A stretch of DNA of 64,000 nucleotides, taken from positions 496,001-560,000 of the forward strand of contig NZ_BBIW01000001.1 in NCBI RefSeq assembly GCF_000732325.1. The letters run 5' to 3'. The notes beneath the pieces are model-generated. The model ran no database searches. It saw only the letters and a list, made by a program, of their open reading frames with translations, and had not been told where the DNA came from. The stretch comes from Paenibacillus sp. TCA20. GTDB lineage: Bacteria > Bacillota > Bacilli > Paenibacillales > Paenibacillaceae. Shown here piece by piece: positions 1 through 8,999 of this stretch; the stretch's first letter is position 1, and every line of letters starts with the position of its first letter. A program made the position numbers and the translations under genes.

Positions 1-632
1 AGAACAACGGCCATAAAGCAAAATTTGGATATTGGAGCAGTAATCGGGGCGGACCATTCTTTAAATTTTCCTTTAGACAGTTCATATACAATGACACCCA
101 AAATCGTCGGCACCACAATAATGAGCATCAAATCCTTGATCAAACTAAGCGTATCAAATTGAACCTCTGCTCCAAAAAACAACTCGATCAGACCTGGAAC
201 AACCAGTGGACTTAGAGCTGAATCCAGCACGACCATCGCAAGCATCAGAGGCACACTTCCATAAGACATTGACACCCACAAGACCGAGGATACACCAAGA
301 GGTATGATCGTAAATAGAACGAGTCCAATTGTATACCCCGATGAAGCACCAAATAACAATGTGCCCATAAAATAGGCTATCAAAGGAGCCAGCACATGTG
401 ACAGCAATAGTGTAACAACCATGACGGCCGGGCGCTGTACCACCTTCTTCAAGTGACGAACACCACACCCAATGGCCATAACAAAAGTAACGTAGCCAAA
501 CAGGTAAGGAGCCCATGATACATAGGATATCAGCTGGTCCGACAGCATAACGCCTAGTAATAATGTTAGCGGCATAATGATAAACATGTATTTTTCAAAA
601 CCTGCAGTAAAGCGCAGTGACAGTAGCCTCAT
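1..632 (-). CDS. Bile acid:sodium symporter (BASS)-like membrane transporter, 3' end outside window
   Basis: Reading the minus strand from an ATG at 632-630 gives an open frame to the window edge, about 210 residues with no stop. GAGAGGATC precedes the ATG by about ten bases. The product is almost entirely hydrophobic helices separated by short charged loops. It contains a helix ending in LDSALSPLVVPGL, which resembles the T-x-L-S-P-L segment of bile acid:sodium symporter family proteins. A family member would be a secondary transporter for organic anions in the cytoplasmic membrane. The family call rests on pattern only and the substrate cannot be read. Bacterial members are usually about 300 residues, so roughly a third is missing. 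A different ORF on the same strand (154-516) is a Cys/Trp-rich frame shadow. Confidence 0.6.
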   Translation of the reverse strand, partial: MRLLSLRFTAGFEKYMFIIMPLTLLLGVMLSDQLISYVSWAPYLFGYVTFVMAIGCGVRHLKKVVQRPAVMVVTLLLSHVLAPLIAYFMGTLLFGASSGYTIGLVLFTIIPLGVSSVLWVSMSYGSVPLMLAMVVLDSALSPLVVPGLIELFFGAEVQFDTLSLIKDLMLIIVVPTILGVIVYELSKGKFKEWSAPITAPISKFCFMAVV

Positions 633-752
633 GCTGCAACAGATCCTCTCTATGTAACTTATGTAAATTCATGTTCAGTTTTAATTGATCATATCATAGA
701 TTACCAGCTCATTTTCGTTCTTTATGTAAAATCTAATTGAATATAAGAATAC

Positions 753-794
753 AAAAAAAGCTCTGTACAGTGTATTTATACTGTACAGAGCTTT
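753..794 (-). terminator. Rho-independent terminator of the YdaD-like gene
   Basis: A perfect 15-bp inverted repeat (757-771 with 780-794, 8-nt loop) is followed on the minus strand by seven T residues. It lies 17 bp after the stop of the dehydrogenase gene and separates it from the transporter gene. Confidence 0.9.
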
Positions 795-810
795 ACGTAT
801 TAGAAACCTA

Positions 811-1677
811 TTAACCGTTGACCACTTCGCCGCCATTTACATGGATAACTTGGCCTGTTACATAAGAAGAGTCGCTGGTTGCTAAATATACATATGCAGG
901 TGCCAATTCTTCCGGCTGACCTGGACGCTTCATCGGCTGAGTTGCTCCAAATTCACTTACCTTCTGCTCATCAAAGGTAGCCGGAATAAGCGGAGTCCAG
1001 ATTGGTCCTGGAGCAACGGCATTGACTCGAATTCCTTTCTCTGCCAAATGCATAGATAAGGAACGTGTGAAGGAAGTGATGGCTCCCTTCGTCGAGGAAT
1101 AGTCTATGAGTGTCGGGCTGCCGCGATATGCCGTGATTGAGGTCGTATTGATAATTGAACTCCCACCTTTTAAGTGAGGCATTGCCGCTCTAGTCAAATA
1201 GAACATGCTGAAGATGTTGGTACGGAATGTCTTCTCAAGCTGTTCATCCGTAATATCCTCAAAGCTTTGCTGAGGATGCTGTTCAGCTGCATTATTGACT
1301 AATACATTCAGTTGTCCCAATTCCTCTACCGTTTGCTGTACCGCTTGCTGGCAGAAGGCCGGATCACCTACATCTCCAGCGATCAGGATACACTTTCTGC
1401 CTTCCTGCTCAACCTGGCGCTTCGTTTCCTCTGCATCACCGTGTTCATTCAAATATACGATGGCTACATCGGCACCTTCCTTGGCAAAAGTCACTGCCAC
1501 AGCACGGCCTATACCGCTGTCACCGCCTGTGATAAGCGCTGTCTTCCCTGTGAGCTTCCCTGCTGCCTTGTATTGTTCAGATTCGAATTCCGGTCTAGGA
1601 AACATTTCCGATTCGATTCCCGGCTGCTGATTCTGATGCTGTGGAGGCAAAGTTTGATTCACTTGATTCTGTCCCAT
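811..1677 (-). CDS. ydaD: SDR-family oxidoreductase, YdaD/GS39-like
   Basis: A 288-residue NAD(P)-dependent short-chain dehydrogenase. After an N-terminal tail with LPPQHQNQQPG it has the TGGDSGIGRA dinucleotide loop (about residues 50-59), an NNAAEQ motif, the catalytic S...YSSTKG with Tyr and Lys, and APGPIWTPL after the active site. It closely resembles B. subtilis YdaD (general stress protein 39), which has the same tail and ends in HVNGG..VNG. The substrate is unknown in the family. I chose the second in-frame ATG, at 1677, because AAAGGAG sits eight bases before it; the upstream ATG at 1710 has no ribosome site. The gene is monocistronic, with its own terminator at 753-794. Confidence 0.9.
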   Translation of the reverse strand: MGQNQVNQTLPPQHQNQQPGIESEMFPRPEFESEQYKAAGKLTGKTALITGGDSGIGRAVAVTFAKEGADVAIVYLNEHGDAEETKRQVEQEGRKCILIAGDVGDPAFCQQAVQQTVEELGQLNVLVNNAAEQHPQQSFEDITDEQLEKTFRTNIFSMFYLTRAAMPHLKGGSSIINTTSITAYRGSPTLIDYSSTKGAITSFTRSLSMHLAEKGIRVNAVAPGPIWTPLIPATFDEQKVSEFGATQPMKRPGQPEELAPAYVYLATSDSSYVTGQVIHVNGGEVVNG

Positions 1678-1886
1678 TTCTGATTTCTCCTTTCGAACGT
1701 CAATTTTCATTTCATTAACAGGTTTAGGATGGCTGTTCCCCTCCTCATTATTCCTAACGATTCAGTGACAGCCCATACTCAATAAATATCTCATCCTACT
1801 CAATATGGATTTACCCTCTCTTCATAGGATCAAACAATTCGAATGATTAATTCTCGTTCTTAAATCGATGAAAAAATCGGAAGCAC

Positions 1887-1930
1887 AAAAAGACAATGGT
1901 CGTTTGCTTATATGCAAATAACCATTGTCT
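1887..1930 (-). terminator. Terminator of the small membrane protein gene
   Basis: Arms 1891-1900 and 1921-1930 (AGACAATGGT and its complement) form a 10-bp stem, with a further five pairs inside. On the minus strand a run of five T residues follows. It lies 30 bp after the stop of the 1960-2379 gene. Confidence 0.85.
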
Positions 1931-1959
1931 CCGTTAATACATTATTATGTATCTTTAGT

Positions 1960-2379
1960 TTACCAAGGATTAACCATAATCCACAGCATGACCAATAGAA
2001 GCACTGCCAGAATGATACTAAATGTGCGCAGCTTTCCTTTTTCACTACTGATGTCTCTCTTCTCTTGAATACCTGCAATACCCAGACGTAGAGATTTCCC
2101 CATAATACCTGCAATCGCCAGCATAGCAAGGAAAATAACAACAACAAGAATCATCCAGGAAACGCCATACTCTCCTTGAGACATAATATATCCGCCGGAC
2201 AGCAATTGAATGATCAAGCCGTATTGAGCGATACGGTTAAAGGTTCTTACAGCTGCAATACTGCCCTCTTGTGCGGGTACCGACAATTTGCTGATTGCCG
2301 CAACGACAAAAGGAAGTAACAGATAGAAGCCGACTGAAACAGCTCCAAGAATGTGTACAAAATACATAATAGCACCCAT
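1960..2379 (-). CDS. Small integral membrane protein, unknown function
   Basis: The 139-residue product has about four hydrophobic segments: MYFVHILGAVSVGFYLLLPFV near the N terminus, a middle pair around YGLIIQLLSGGY and WMILVVVIFLAMLAIAGIM, and a C-terminal SIILAVLLLVMLWIMV. A basic, charged loop (about 98-118) probably faces the cytoplasm. AAAGGAGAG lies about 10 bases before the ATG, and a good terminator follows, so it is a real single-gene unit. I do not recognise a named family. It lies between ydaD and the TCA operon, and neither neighbour suggests a role. Confidence 0.75.
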   Translation of the reverse strand: MGAIMYFVHILGAVSVGFYLLLPFVVAAISKLSVPAQEGSIAAVRTFNRIAQYGLIIQLLSGGYIMSQGEYGVSWMILVVVIFLAMLAIAGIMGKSLRLGIAGIQEKRDISSEKGKLRTFSIILAVLLLVMLWIMVNPW

Positions 2380-2516
2380 ATTCGTTGATCTCTCCTTTCT
2401 TCAAATTGAAAACAATATCATCATATTACCCATTAGAATAATGCTGTAATCAGTCTATTCCCATAAGGAATATGTACAGGTAATACTCTTCCAAATTATA
2501 CTTGATAGGCGAGGAT

Positions 2517-2554
2517 AAAGAAAAGGAAACCCTCAAATAATTAAAGGGTTTCCT
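2517..2554 (-). terminator. Terminator of the citZ-icd-mdh operon
   Basis: A perfect 10-bp stem, AGGAAACCCT with AGGGTTTCCT (2524-2533, 2545-2554), 11-nt A/T loop, then TTTTCTTT on the minus strand, 38 bp after the mdh stop. Confidence 0.9.
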
Positions 2555-2592
2555 ATCATAATTCACGGATTTTTCATAATCAACATCTGAAC

Positions 2593-3534
2593 TCAGATAT
2601 GGATCACAGAAATTACATTGCGTACGGAGTCTGCTGATTGATCCAGTGCTGTCTTCTCATCGCTAGTAAGCTCGAGCTCAAATATCTTCTCGATTCCACT
2701 GCCGCCAAGAATGGTCGGTACACCAAGGAATAAATCATTGTATCCGTACTCTCCCTCGAGGTATGCAATGACAGGGATAATTCGTTTCTTGTCCTTCAGG
2801 ATCGCTTCTGTCATCTGAACCAGTGAAGCCGCCGGTGCGTAGTACGCACTTCCGTTTCCTAGGAGATTTACAATTTCGCCCCCGCCTACACGAGTCCGCT
2901 TGACGATGGCCTCAATTCGATCCTGAGGAATCAGCGTATCAATGGGGATGCCTCCCACACTGGAATAACGTACAAGTGGAACCATATCATCCCCATGTCC
3001 GCCGAGTACGAAACCACGGACATCTTCAACAGAAACATTCAGCTCCTGAGCGATGAACGTACAATAACGAGCCGTGTCAAGAACCCCTGACTGGCCTATG
3101 ACACGGTTCTTCGGAAAGCCCAGTGTCTGATACGCCGCATAGGTCATTGCATCCACCGGATTACTCAGGATGATGACGATCGAATCAGGACAATATTTTT
3201 TCACATTTTCACAGACAGATTTGACGATGCCTGCATTCGTATTTACGAGATCATCACGACTCATGCCCGGTTTACGGGCAATCCCTGCCGTAATAATGAC
3301 GATATCCGAACCTTCGGCATCCTCGTAGTTGGATGTACCGGTTATGTTACTGTCAAATCCTTGAACAGGACTTGCTTCCAGCATATCAAGCGCTTTACCC
3401 TTAGTTGGATTCTCAAGCTGAGGAATATCTATAAGCACGACGTCACCAAGTTCTTTTTGAGCCAACATAAGTGCCGTTGTCGCACCGGTAAAACCGGCGC
3501 CGACCACGGTGATCTTTTTACGCTGAATGGTCAC
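2593..3534 (-). CDS. mdh: Malate dehydrogenase
   Basis: NAD-dependent malate dehydrogenase (malate to oxaloacetate), the last TCA-cycle step, cytoplasmic. The 313-residue product is the usual length of the LDH-like MDH found in Bacillus. It has the [11 protein letters not shown] dinucleotide loop at the N terminus, an Asp (LID) ending the second strand, the substrate-side RKPGMSR loop, NPVD, and the catalytic [10 protein letters not shown] with the active-site His. The start is GTG, with GAGGAG about ten bases upstream; the icd stop is 15 bases away. It is the third gene of citZ-icd-mdh, the B. subtilis order. Confidence 0.96.
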   Translation of the reverse strand: MTIQRKKITVVGAGFTGATTALMLAQKELGDVVLIDIPQLENPTKGKALDMLEASPVQGFDSNITGTSNYEDAEGSDIVIITAGIARKPGMSRDDLVNTNAGIVKSVCENVKKYCPDSIVIILSNPVDAMTYAAYQTLGFPKNRVIGQSGVLDTARYCTFIAQELNVSVEDVRGFVLGGHGDDMVPLVRYSSVGGIPIDTLIPQDRIEAIVKRTRVGGGEIVNLLGNGSAYYAPAASLVQMTEAILKDKKRIIPVIAYLEGEYGYNDLFLGVPTILGGSGIEKIFELELTSDEKTALDQSADSVRNVISVIHI

Positions 3535-3549
3535 AGTATCCGCTCTCCT

Positions 3550-4845
3550 CTACAGGTTTTTGATAATCTCGTCTGCAAACTCAGAGCATTTCACTTCTGT
3601 CGCGCCTTCCATTAAGCGAGCAAAGTCATAGGTAACGGTCTTGTTATTAATGGACGTTTCCATCCCTTTGTAGATCAGGTCAGCCGCTTCCTGCCAGCCC
3701 AAATGCTCAAGCAGCATAACACCGGACAAGATAACAGAACCCGGGTTAACTACGTCTTTGTCTGCATACTTCGGTGCTGTACCATGCGTCGCTTCGAAGA
3801 TGGCATGACCTGTTACATAGTTGATGTTCGCGCCTGGAGCGATACCGATACCACCAACTTGTGCAGCTAGAGCATCAGACAGATAGTCACCGTTCAGGTT
3901 CAGTGTTGCGATAACATCAAATTCTGCAGGACGAGTCAGAACTTGCTGAAGGGCGATATCGGCAATTGCATCCTTAACAATGATCTTGCCTGCATCTTCA
4001 GCAGCTTTTTGAGCGGCATTCGCTGCATCTGTACCTTCTTTTTCTTTAATTTCATCGTATTGTGCCCAAGTGAACACTTTATCGCCAAATTCAGCTTCCG
4101 CTACTTCATAACCCCAGTTCTTGAAGGCACCTTCCGTAAATTTCATAATGTTGCCTTTATGAACCAAAGTTACGCTCTTGCGTCCATGATTGATTGCATA
4201 TTCAACTGCTGCACGCACAAGACGTTTGGATCCTTCAGAGGATACAGGCTTGATACCGATACCGGATGTTTCAGGGAAACGGATCTTGTTCGCGCCCATC
4301 TCTTGCTGCAGGAACTGAATAACCTTCTTCACTTCCTCAGATCCTTCTTTGTACTCGATTCCTGCATAGATGTCTTCTGTGTTCTCACGGAAGATGACCA
4401 TGTCTACGAGGTCCGGACGTTTAACTGGAGAAGGTACACCGTCGAAATAACGTACAGGACGCAAGCATACATACAAATCCAGCTCTTGACGGAGAGCTAC
4501 GTTCAGAGAACGGATTCCACCGCCAATTGGAGTTGTAAGCGGCCCTTTAATAGCTACGATATATTCACGGATCGCTTCCAGCGTATCAGCCGGCAGCCAC
4601 TCTCCGTATGTATTGAATGCTTTTTCACCAGCAAACACTTCATACCAAGCGATTTGCTTCTCGCCATTGTATGCCTTCTCAACTGCTGCATCCAGAACAC
4701 GCTTCGATGCCTTCCAGATGTCACGGCCTGTCCCGTCACCCTCAATGAAAGGAATGATTGGATTGTTAGGTACTTGAAGTGAACCATTGTCAATTGTAAT
4801 TTGTTCGCCCTCAGTAGGTAGTGCGAATTTTTCAAAGTTCGGCAT
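3550..4845 (-). CDS. icd: NADP-dependent isocitrate dehydrogenase
   Basis: Converts isocitrate to 2-oxoglutarate and CO2 with NADP+. The 431-residue product has the typical [15 protein letters not shown] start, the substrate loop [13 protein letters not shown] (its Ser is the regulatory phosphorylation site in E. coli), [13 protein letters not shown] with the catalytic Tyr, [13 protein letters not shown] with the catalytic Lys, and [14 protein letters not shown], whose Lys-Tyr pair marks NADP rather than NAD use. The ATG is preceded by AGGAGGAT. It sits between citZ and mdh. The 157-bp gap to citZ holds a large hairpin (4895-4949), so its transcript level may differ from that of citZ. Confidence 0.97.
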   Translation of the reverse strand: MPNFEKFALPTEGEQITIDNGSLQVPNNPIIPFIEGDGTGRDIWKASKRVLDAAVEKAYNGEKQIAWYEVFAGEKAFNTYGEWLPADTLEAIREYIVAIKGPLTTPIGGGIRSLNVALRQELDLYVCLRPVRYFDGVPSPVKRPDLVDMVIFRENTEDIYAGIEYKEGSEEVKKVIQFLQQEMGANKIRFPETSGIGIKPVSSEGSKRLVRAAVEYAINHGRKSVTLVHKGNIMKFTEGAFKNWGYEVAEAEFGDKVFTWAQYDEIKEKEGTDAANAAQKAAEDAGKIIVKDAIADIALQQVLTRPAEFDVIATLNLNGDYLSDALAAQVGGIGIAPGANINYVTGHAIFEATHGTAPKYADKDVVNPGSVILSGVMLLEHLGWQEAADLIYKGMETSINNKTVTYDFARLMEGATEVKCSEFADEIIKNL

Positions 4846-4894
4846 TGTAAGTATCCTCCTTGTTATTTAGCGGGTAGTATTCGATAGGCTGACA

Positions 4895-4949
4895 AGCATG
4901 GCAGTGCCTTGGGTAATCAAGAGAGCCTCTCCTGCTACCCAAGGATGCT
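4895..4949. repeat. Inverted repeat between citZ and icd
   Basis: CCTTGGGTA (4907-4915) pairs with TACCCAAGG (4936-4944). The pairing continues as AGCAT (4895-4899) with ATGCT (4945-4949) across a 7-nt bulge. The 20-nt loop itself contains a GAGAG/CTCTC hairpin. No T run follows on either strand, so it is not a normal intrinsic terminator. It may be an mRNA processing or stability element inside the operon; the function is inferred. Confidence 0.55.
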
Positions 4950-5002
4950 ATGACTCTATTATACATATTTCTTCATTAAAATCCCTAGAGAGTCTATCAA
5001 AA

Positions 5003-6115
5003 TTATCGATTTTCGATAGAAATGTACTTTTGGGTTGTCGGTCCTGTATATTCTGCGCGTGGACGAATAATACGGTTATCCGCCAGCTGTTCCAAAATAT
5101 GTGCTGTCCATCCAGATACACGACTGATAGCGAAGATTGGAGTAAACAAATCTCTTTGAATACCAAGCTGTGTATAAACCGATGCAGAATAGAAATCCAC
5201 ATTAGGTCTCAGACCTTTTTGGCCTGTGATCAATTCTTCGATCCGAACGGACATTTCATACAGCTCTGTATTTTCATTCTGCTCACCAAGTTCACGAGAC
5301 ATCTTCTGCAGATGCTTCGCACGAGGATCTCCGTTCTTGTATACACGGTGTCCAAAGCCCATAATCTTCTCACGATTATCTAGCTTCTGCTGAATATAGG
5401 CTTCCAGCTTATCTTTGGAACCGATTTCATTCAGCATCTTCATAACAGCCTCGTTCGCACCGCCATGCAAAGGACCCTTAAGTGCACCAATCGCAGAAGT
5501 AACTCCGGAGTAGATGTCAGAAAGGGTAGCTACGGTTACACGGGCAGCAAAAGTAGATGCGTTCAGCTCATGATCCGCATGGAGAACCAGGGCCTGATCC
5601 AGTGCTTTGATTGCAGTTTCACTCGGCTCCTCTCCTGTAAGCATGTAAAGGAAATTCTCTGCGATGGATACCCCTTGTTTAGGCGCAATCGGCTCTTTGC
5701 CTTCACGAATACGAGCAATGGCTGCAACAATCGTTGGAAGCTGTGCTTGCAGCTTCACTGCCTTATTCTCATTTGCTTCCTGAGAGTCGTCTTCTGCCTG
5801 AGCATCATACAGCCCAAGTGCAGACACCGCTGAACGCAGAGCCGCCATTGTATTCAAGTCCCGCGGATAGAGTTTGATCTGAGCGATCAGTTCATCGGGA
5901 ATCGGTGCATATTCACTGAAGCTCTTATTCAATTGATCAAGCTCAGTTTTGTTAGGGAGCTTGCCGAACCACAGCAAGTAAGCAACTTCTTCAAAGCAAG
6001 CGTTCGCAGCGAGGTCATCGATATCATAACCACGATATGTAAGAACGCCGTCAACGATGGAACTGATTGAGGAAGTTGCTGCAACGATACCTTCAAGGCC
6101 TTTAGTAGCTGTCAT
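5003..6115 (-). CDS. citZ: Citrate synthase
   Basis: Condenses oxaloacetate and acetyl-CoA to citrate, entry step of the TCA cycle. The protein is 370 residues, the length of the small bacterial type. It starts MTATKGLEGIVA as in Bacillus CitZ and has the HADHELNASTF loop, GPLHGGANEAV with an active-site His, and GFGHRVYKNGDPRAK with the second His; the catalytic Asp is expected in the PNVDFYSA segment. I chose the second ATG (6115): AAGGAG is too close to the first ATG (6124) but correctly spaced for this one. It is first gene of the operon with icd and mdh, and a cre-like site lies 45 bp upstream. Confidence 0.95.
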   Translation of the reverse strand: MTATKGLEGIVAATSSISSIVDGVLTYRGYDIDDLAANACFEEVAYLLWFGKLPNKTELDQLNKSFSEYAPIPDELIAQIKLYPRDLNTMAALRSAVSALGLYDAQAEDDSQEANENKAVKLQAQLPTIVAAIARIREGKEPIAPKQGVSIAENFLYMLTGEEPSETAIKALDQALVLHADHELNASTFAARVTVATLSDIYSGVTSAIGALKGPLHGGANEAVMKMLNEIGSKDKLEAYIQQKLDNREKIMGFGHRVYKNGDPRAKHLQKMSRELGEQNENTELYEMSVRIEELITGQKGLRPNVDFYSASVYTQLGIQRDLFTPIFAISRVSGWTAHILEQLADNRIIRPRAEYTGPTTQKYISIENR

Positions 6116-6159
6116 CTTAAACATCTCTCCTTTTTATCAAAAATTTACAACATTTAGAA

Positions 6160-6173
6160 TGAAAACATTTACA
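6160..6173. promoter_or_regulatory. cre-like catabolite repression site upstream of citZ
   Basis: The plus strand reads TGAAAACATTTACA, one mismatch from the CcpA consensus TGNAANCGNTTNCA. It lies 45 bp before the citZ start. B. subtilis citZ is repressed by CcpA, so the position makes sense. The rest of the 347-base gap between citZ and fxsA (6116-6462) is AT-rich; I found no confident -35/-10 pair there, and only the fxsA terminator near its far end. Confidence 0.5.
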
Positions 6174-6420
6174 TTATTAAAGATTACAATATCACATAAC
6201 GGTATAGCCACGAAACATCACTGGAATCAGACACGCTGTGTAAACAACTTTCTTGAATTATCATACTGGATTTTGTCGCTCCTGTGAACATTTTGGAGAT
6301 GGATTAGGGCATCAAAGTTTTTTTTCAATATCATAAGACATTTTTTGTAATCACTTTCATTGACATTTAAGGAACCTTGGGACCTGAGACTTTGGTCTTG
6401 AATAATGATAAGTTTGATTA

Positions 6421-6456
6421 AAAAAAGAGCAGAAAGAAGTAATAACTTCTCTCTGC
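6421..6456 (-). terminator. Terminator of the thioesterase-fxsA pair
   Basis: A 12-bp stem with one G-U pair (6429-6440 with 6445-6456), 4-nt loop, then six T residues on the minus strand, just after the fxsA stop. Confidence 0.9.
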
Positions 6457-6462
6457 CCTTCC

Positions 6463-6858
6463 TTAAAAACGTTTATAAAACGTAATTTTTCCGTCTTTCA
6501 TCTTCTTCTCGATCCATTTCAGCAGGAACAAACGGTATATGGGTCTGGTTAGCGGAAACACAAGGGTGAATCCGATAATATCTGTTACGAATCCAGGTAT
6601 AATTAACAGGCTGCCACCCAAAAACACGCATAATCCATCCAGCATCTTTCGCCCTGGAACCAGGCCGTTTTGCATTTCATTACGTGTATCCTGAAGAACT
6701 TTACGTCCTTCAAATTGCATCATTGCCATCCCGATAATGGAGGTAACCAGAATGAGTAGTAAAGTATATCCTGCCCCTATTTGTTCGCTTACCCATATGA
6801 ACCCGAACAATTCCACTGCAGGAATGAGCAGCAGAAGCGCCCACATCCAGTTTCGCAT
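6463..6858 (-). CDS. fxsA: FxsA-family membrane protein
   Basis: The 131-residue product has the typical FxsA layout: an N-terminal membrane pair (WALLLLIPAVELFGFIWV and YTLLLILVTSIIGMAM), an amphipathic cytoplasmic part with FEGRKVLQDTRNEMQNGLVPGRKMLDG, a second hydrophobic pair (VFLGGSLLIIPGFVTDIIGFTLVFP) and a basic tail. In E. coli FxsA overproduction relieves phage T7 exclusion by the F plasmid; its normal role is unknown. It starts six bases after the thioesterase stop, so the two are co-transcribed, and it ends at a strong terminator. Confidence 0.9.
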   Translation of the reverse strand: MRNWMWALLLLIPAVELFGFIWVSEQIGAGYTLLLILVTSIIGMAMMQFEGRKVLQDTRNEMQNGLVPGRKMLDGLCVFLGGSLLIIPGFVTDIIGFTLVFPLTRPIYRLFLLKWIEKKMKDGKITFYKRF

Positions 6859-6864
6859 GTACGG

Positions 6865-7377
6865 TTACTCCCTTCCAATAGACAAAGCTCTCTTTAAAGC
6901 ATCGTACAGGTTTGGAACGCTTTTATCAAGCCTGACAGGCTTGAAGTCTGCATTTACCCACACATGCTGCGTCGATCCTGTGACAAGCAGCTCCCCAGGC
7001 AAATCCTCGGTATTCAATACGACCTCTTTGTTATCTATCTTTATCTTGTCTGCTGCCATATCTTCTCTTCGCACTTCATATTCGTAATGAAGTCGGACAC
7101 TGCTAAAATTATTTATACGCGTCCACACCGTAATATAGTCATCATACTTCGCAGGCAGCTTATACTTCAGGTCAAGTCCAATTACAGGCAGCAGAACCCC
7201 CTGCTCTTCCATGCTCCGGTAACTTAATCCAAGACTTCGGATCATTTCGGTTCTGCCGATTTCGAACCAGTTCACATAATTCGCATGGTAAACGACCCCC
7301 ATTTGGTCACTTTCCTGATAACGTACTCTGAACCGTGTTCCATACCAGGCTGTTCGTTCTATCTGCTGGGCTTTCAA
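6865..7377 (-). CDS. Acyl-CoA thioesterase, YbgC/4-hydroxybenzoyl-CoA thioesterase type
   Basis: A 170-residue hot-dog-fold protein. The segment YQESDQMGVVYHANYVNWFEIGR carries the D-x-x-G-V-V-Y-H-x-N-Y signature, with the catalytic Asp, of the YbgC/FCBC thioesterases, which hydrolyse acyl-CoA thioesters in the cytoplasm. The chain length acted on is not predictable. The C terminus (about 115-170) is longer than in E. coli YbgC (134 aa). I place the start at a TTG (7377), eight bases after AAGGAAGG; the open frame continues upstream to 7419 without a ribosome site there. The pyk terminator lies immediately upstream, so this gene pair probably has its own weak promoter or depends on read-through. 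Confidence 0.88.
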   Translation of the reverse strand: MKAQQIERTAWYGTRFRVRYQESDQMGVVYHANYVNWFEIGRTEMIRSLGLSYRSMEEQGVLLPVIGLDLKYKLPAKYDDYITVWTRINNFSSVRLHYEYEVRREDMAADKIKIDNKEVVLNTEDLPGELLVTGSTQHVWVNADFKPVRLDKSVPNLYDALKRALSIGRE

Positions 7378-7409
7378 ACTTTTGCACCTTCCTTTCTGGA
7401 AAAACTGTG

Positions 7410-7443
7410 AAAAAAGCAATGAGACGATAAATGTCCCATTGCT
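7410..7443 (-). terminator. pyk terminator
   Basis: An 11-bp stem with one G-U pair (7415-7425 with 7433-7443), then a T run on the minus strand, 37 bp after the pyk stop and directly before the thioesterase ribosome site. Confidence 0.9.
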
Positions 7444-7480
7444 TCTTTACAAATTCTATATGCTTAATGCTTCAGGAACC

Positions 7481-8899
7481 TTAGTGGATATGGTCGATCT
7501 TGATAAGGTTCGTGGATCCCGAGCGGCCAAGAGGAACGCCCGCTGTGATAACTACCAGATCTCCATCTTGCACGATTCCTGATTTTTTGCCGCCAACTAC
7601 TGCGTTTTCAAACAGCCCGTCAGTCGTGTCACAAGGCACACCTTTGACAGGTGTTACGCCCCAAGTCAATGCGAGTCTACGCATTGTACGATCTTCGTTC
7701 GTTACAGCAACGATCGGAGCTTCTGGACGATATTTGGAAACCATTCGAGCTGTATATCCGGATTCCGTAGAAGTAAGAATTGCTTTGGCATGCAGTTCGT
7801 ATGCACTGATTGCAACCGATTGACTGATTGCTTCAGTAACCGTTGTTTCTTGAGCAATTCGTTGCTTCTTGTATAGTTCACGGTAGTTAAGTGCAGACTC
7901 TGCTTTTTCAGCAATACGAGCCATTGTCAGCACAGATTCTACAGGGTATTTACCTGCAGCTGTTTCTCCGGACAGCATAATTGCATCAGTTCCATCGAAA
8001 ATGGCATTCGCAACGTCACTTGCTTCCGCACGTGTAGGGCGCGGGTTGCGCTGCATGGAATCCAGCATTTGAGTTGCTGTAATAACCGGCTTGCCGGCAA
8101 TATTACATTTTTCGATCATACGTTTTTGCACAACCGGTACATCTTCTGCTGGAATTTCAACACCAAGGTCACCGCGTGCAACCATCAGGCCGTCAGATAC
8201 TTCAAGAATTTCATCCAAGTTATCTACGCCTTCTTGGTTTTCAATTTTAGAAATAATTTGAATGTGTCCTGCATTGTGTTTGTCAAGCAGTTCACGAATT
8301 TCTAATACGTCACTTGCTTTACGAACGAAGGAAGCTGCAATAAAATCGATGCCTTGTTCAATTCCAAAAATGATATCGTTAGCGTCTTTTTCGGTAATAC
8401 CAGGGAGAGAAATTGCAACACCAGGAACGTTAACACCTTTCTTGCTCTTGATGGTGCCGCCGTTAACGATACGGCATTTAATATCCGTTTCGCTTACTTC
8501 CTCAACCGTCAGTCCGATCAGACCATCGTCAATCAAAATCGTTGATCCTGGGGATACATCACTTGGCAAGTCTTTGTATGTGATAGACAAACGGTCTTTG
8601 TTGCCAAGGATCTCTTCCGTTGTCAGAGTGATGTACTCGTCTTGAACCAGTTCGATAGGCTCAACTTCGAGTTTGCCTGTACGGATCTCAGGACCTTTCG
8701 TATCCAGCAGAATTGCAACTGATTTATTCAGCTCGTCACTCGCTGCACGAATTGTTTTGATACGTCCGCCATGCTCCTCAAAGTCACCATGGGAGAAGTT
8801 CAAGCGAGCTACGTTCATACCCGCCATAATCAATTTTTTTGTGTTTTCCAACGACTCACTGGAAGGACCAATAGTACATACAATTTTAGTTTTGCGCAT
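7481..8899 (-). CDS. pyk: Pyruvate kinase, short form without the C-terminal PEP-utiliser domain
   Basis: Converts PEP and ADP to pyruvate and ATP. The 472-residue product starts [16 protein letters not shown] and has [22 protein letters not shown], the active-site [16 protein letters not shown] with the catalytic Lys, [20 protein letters not shown] and a final [15 protein letters not shown]. The start at 8899 is chosen because GGAGG is ten bases upstream; the ATG at 8923 has no such site. B. subtilis Pyk is about 585 residues, with an extra C-terminal PEP-utiliser-like domain; that domain is absent here and a terminator follows at once. It lies downstream of accD-accA, as in Bacillus, but with no pfkA between. 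Confidence 0.96.
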   Translation of the reverse strand: MRKTKIVCTIGPSSESLENTKKLIMAGMNVARLNFSHGDFEEHGGRIKTIRAASDELNKSVAILLDTKGPEIRTGKLEVEPIELVQDEYITLTTEEILGNKDRLSITYKDLPSDVSPGSTILIDDGLIGLTVEEVSETDIKCRIVNGGTIKSKKGVNVPGVAISLPGITEKDANDIIFGIEQGIDFIAASFVRKASDVLEIRELLDKHNAGHIQIISKIENQEGVDNLDEILEVSDGLMVARGDLGVEIPAEDVPVVQKRMIEKCNIAGKPVITATQMLDSMQRNPRPTRAEASDVANAIFDGTDAIMLSGETAAGKYPVESVLTMARIAEKAESALNYRELYKKQRIAQETTVTEAISQSVAISAYELHAKAILTSTESGYTARMVSKYRPEAPIVAVTNEDRTMRRLALTWGVTPVKGVPCDTTDGLFENAVVGGKKSGIVQDGDLVVITAGVPLGRSGSTNLIKIDHIH

Positions 8900-8962
8900 T
8901 TTTCTAGTTTCCTCCGTTTTCAAAATCTCTCTTTATATATCTTTTCCAACAATTAAATCTAC

Positions 8963-8982
8963 TACAAAATTCGCCTTTTGTA
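8963..8982. repeat. Short inverted repeat between accA and pyk
   Basis: TACAAAA (8963-8969) and TTTTGTA (8976-8982), 6-nt spacer, in the 100-bp gap where pfkA lies in Bacillus. It could be an operator or a weak hairpin. No T run follows it on the minus strand, so accD-accA-pyk read-through is possible. Confidence 0.35.
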
Positions 8983-8999
8983 TAGGAACTTTGTCATAT

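Noticed and set aside
154-516. 120-aa minus-strand ORF rich in Cys and Trp
   Set aside because: It is a frame shadow of the membrane transporter read from the ATG at 632; the composition is unlike a real protein and there is no ribosome site.
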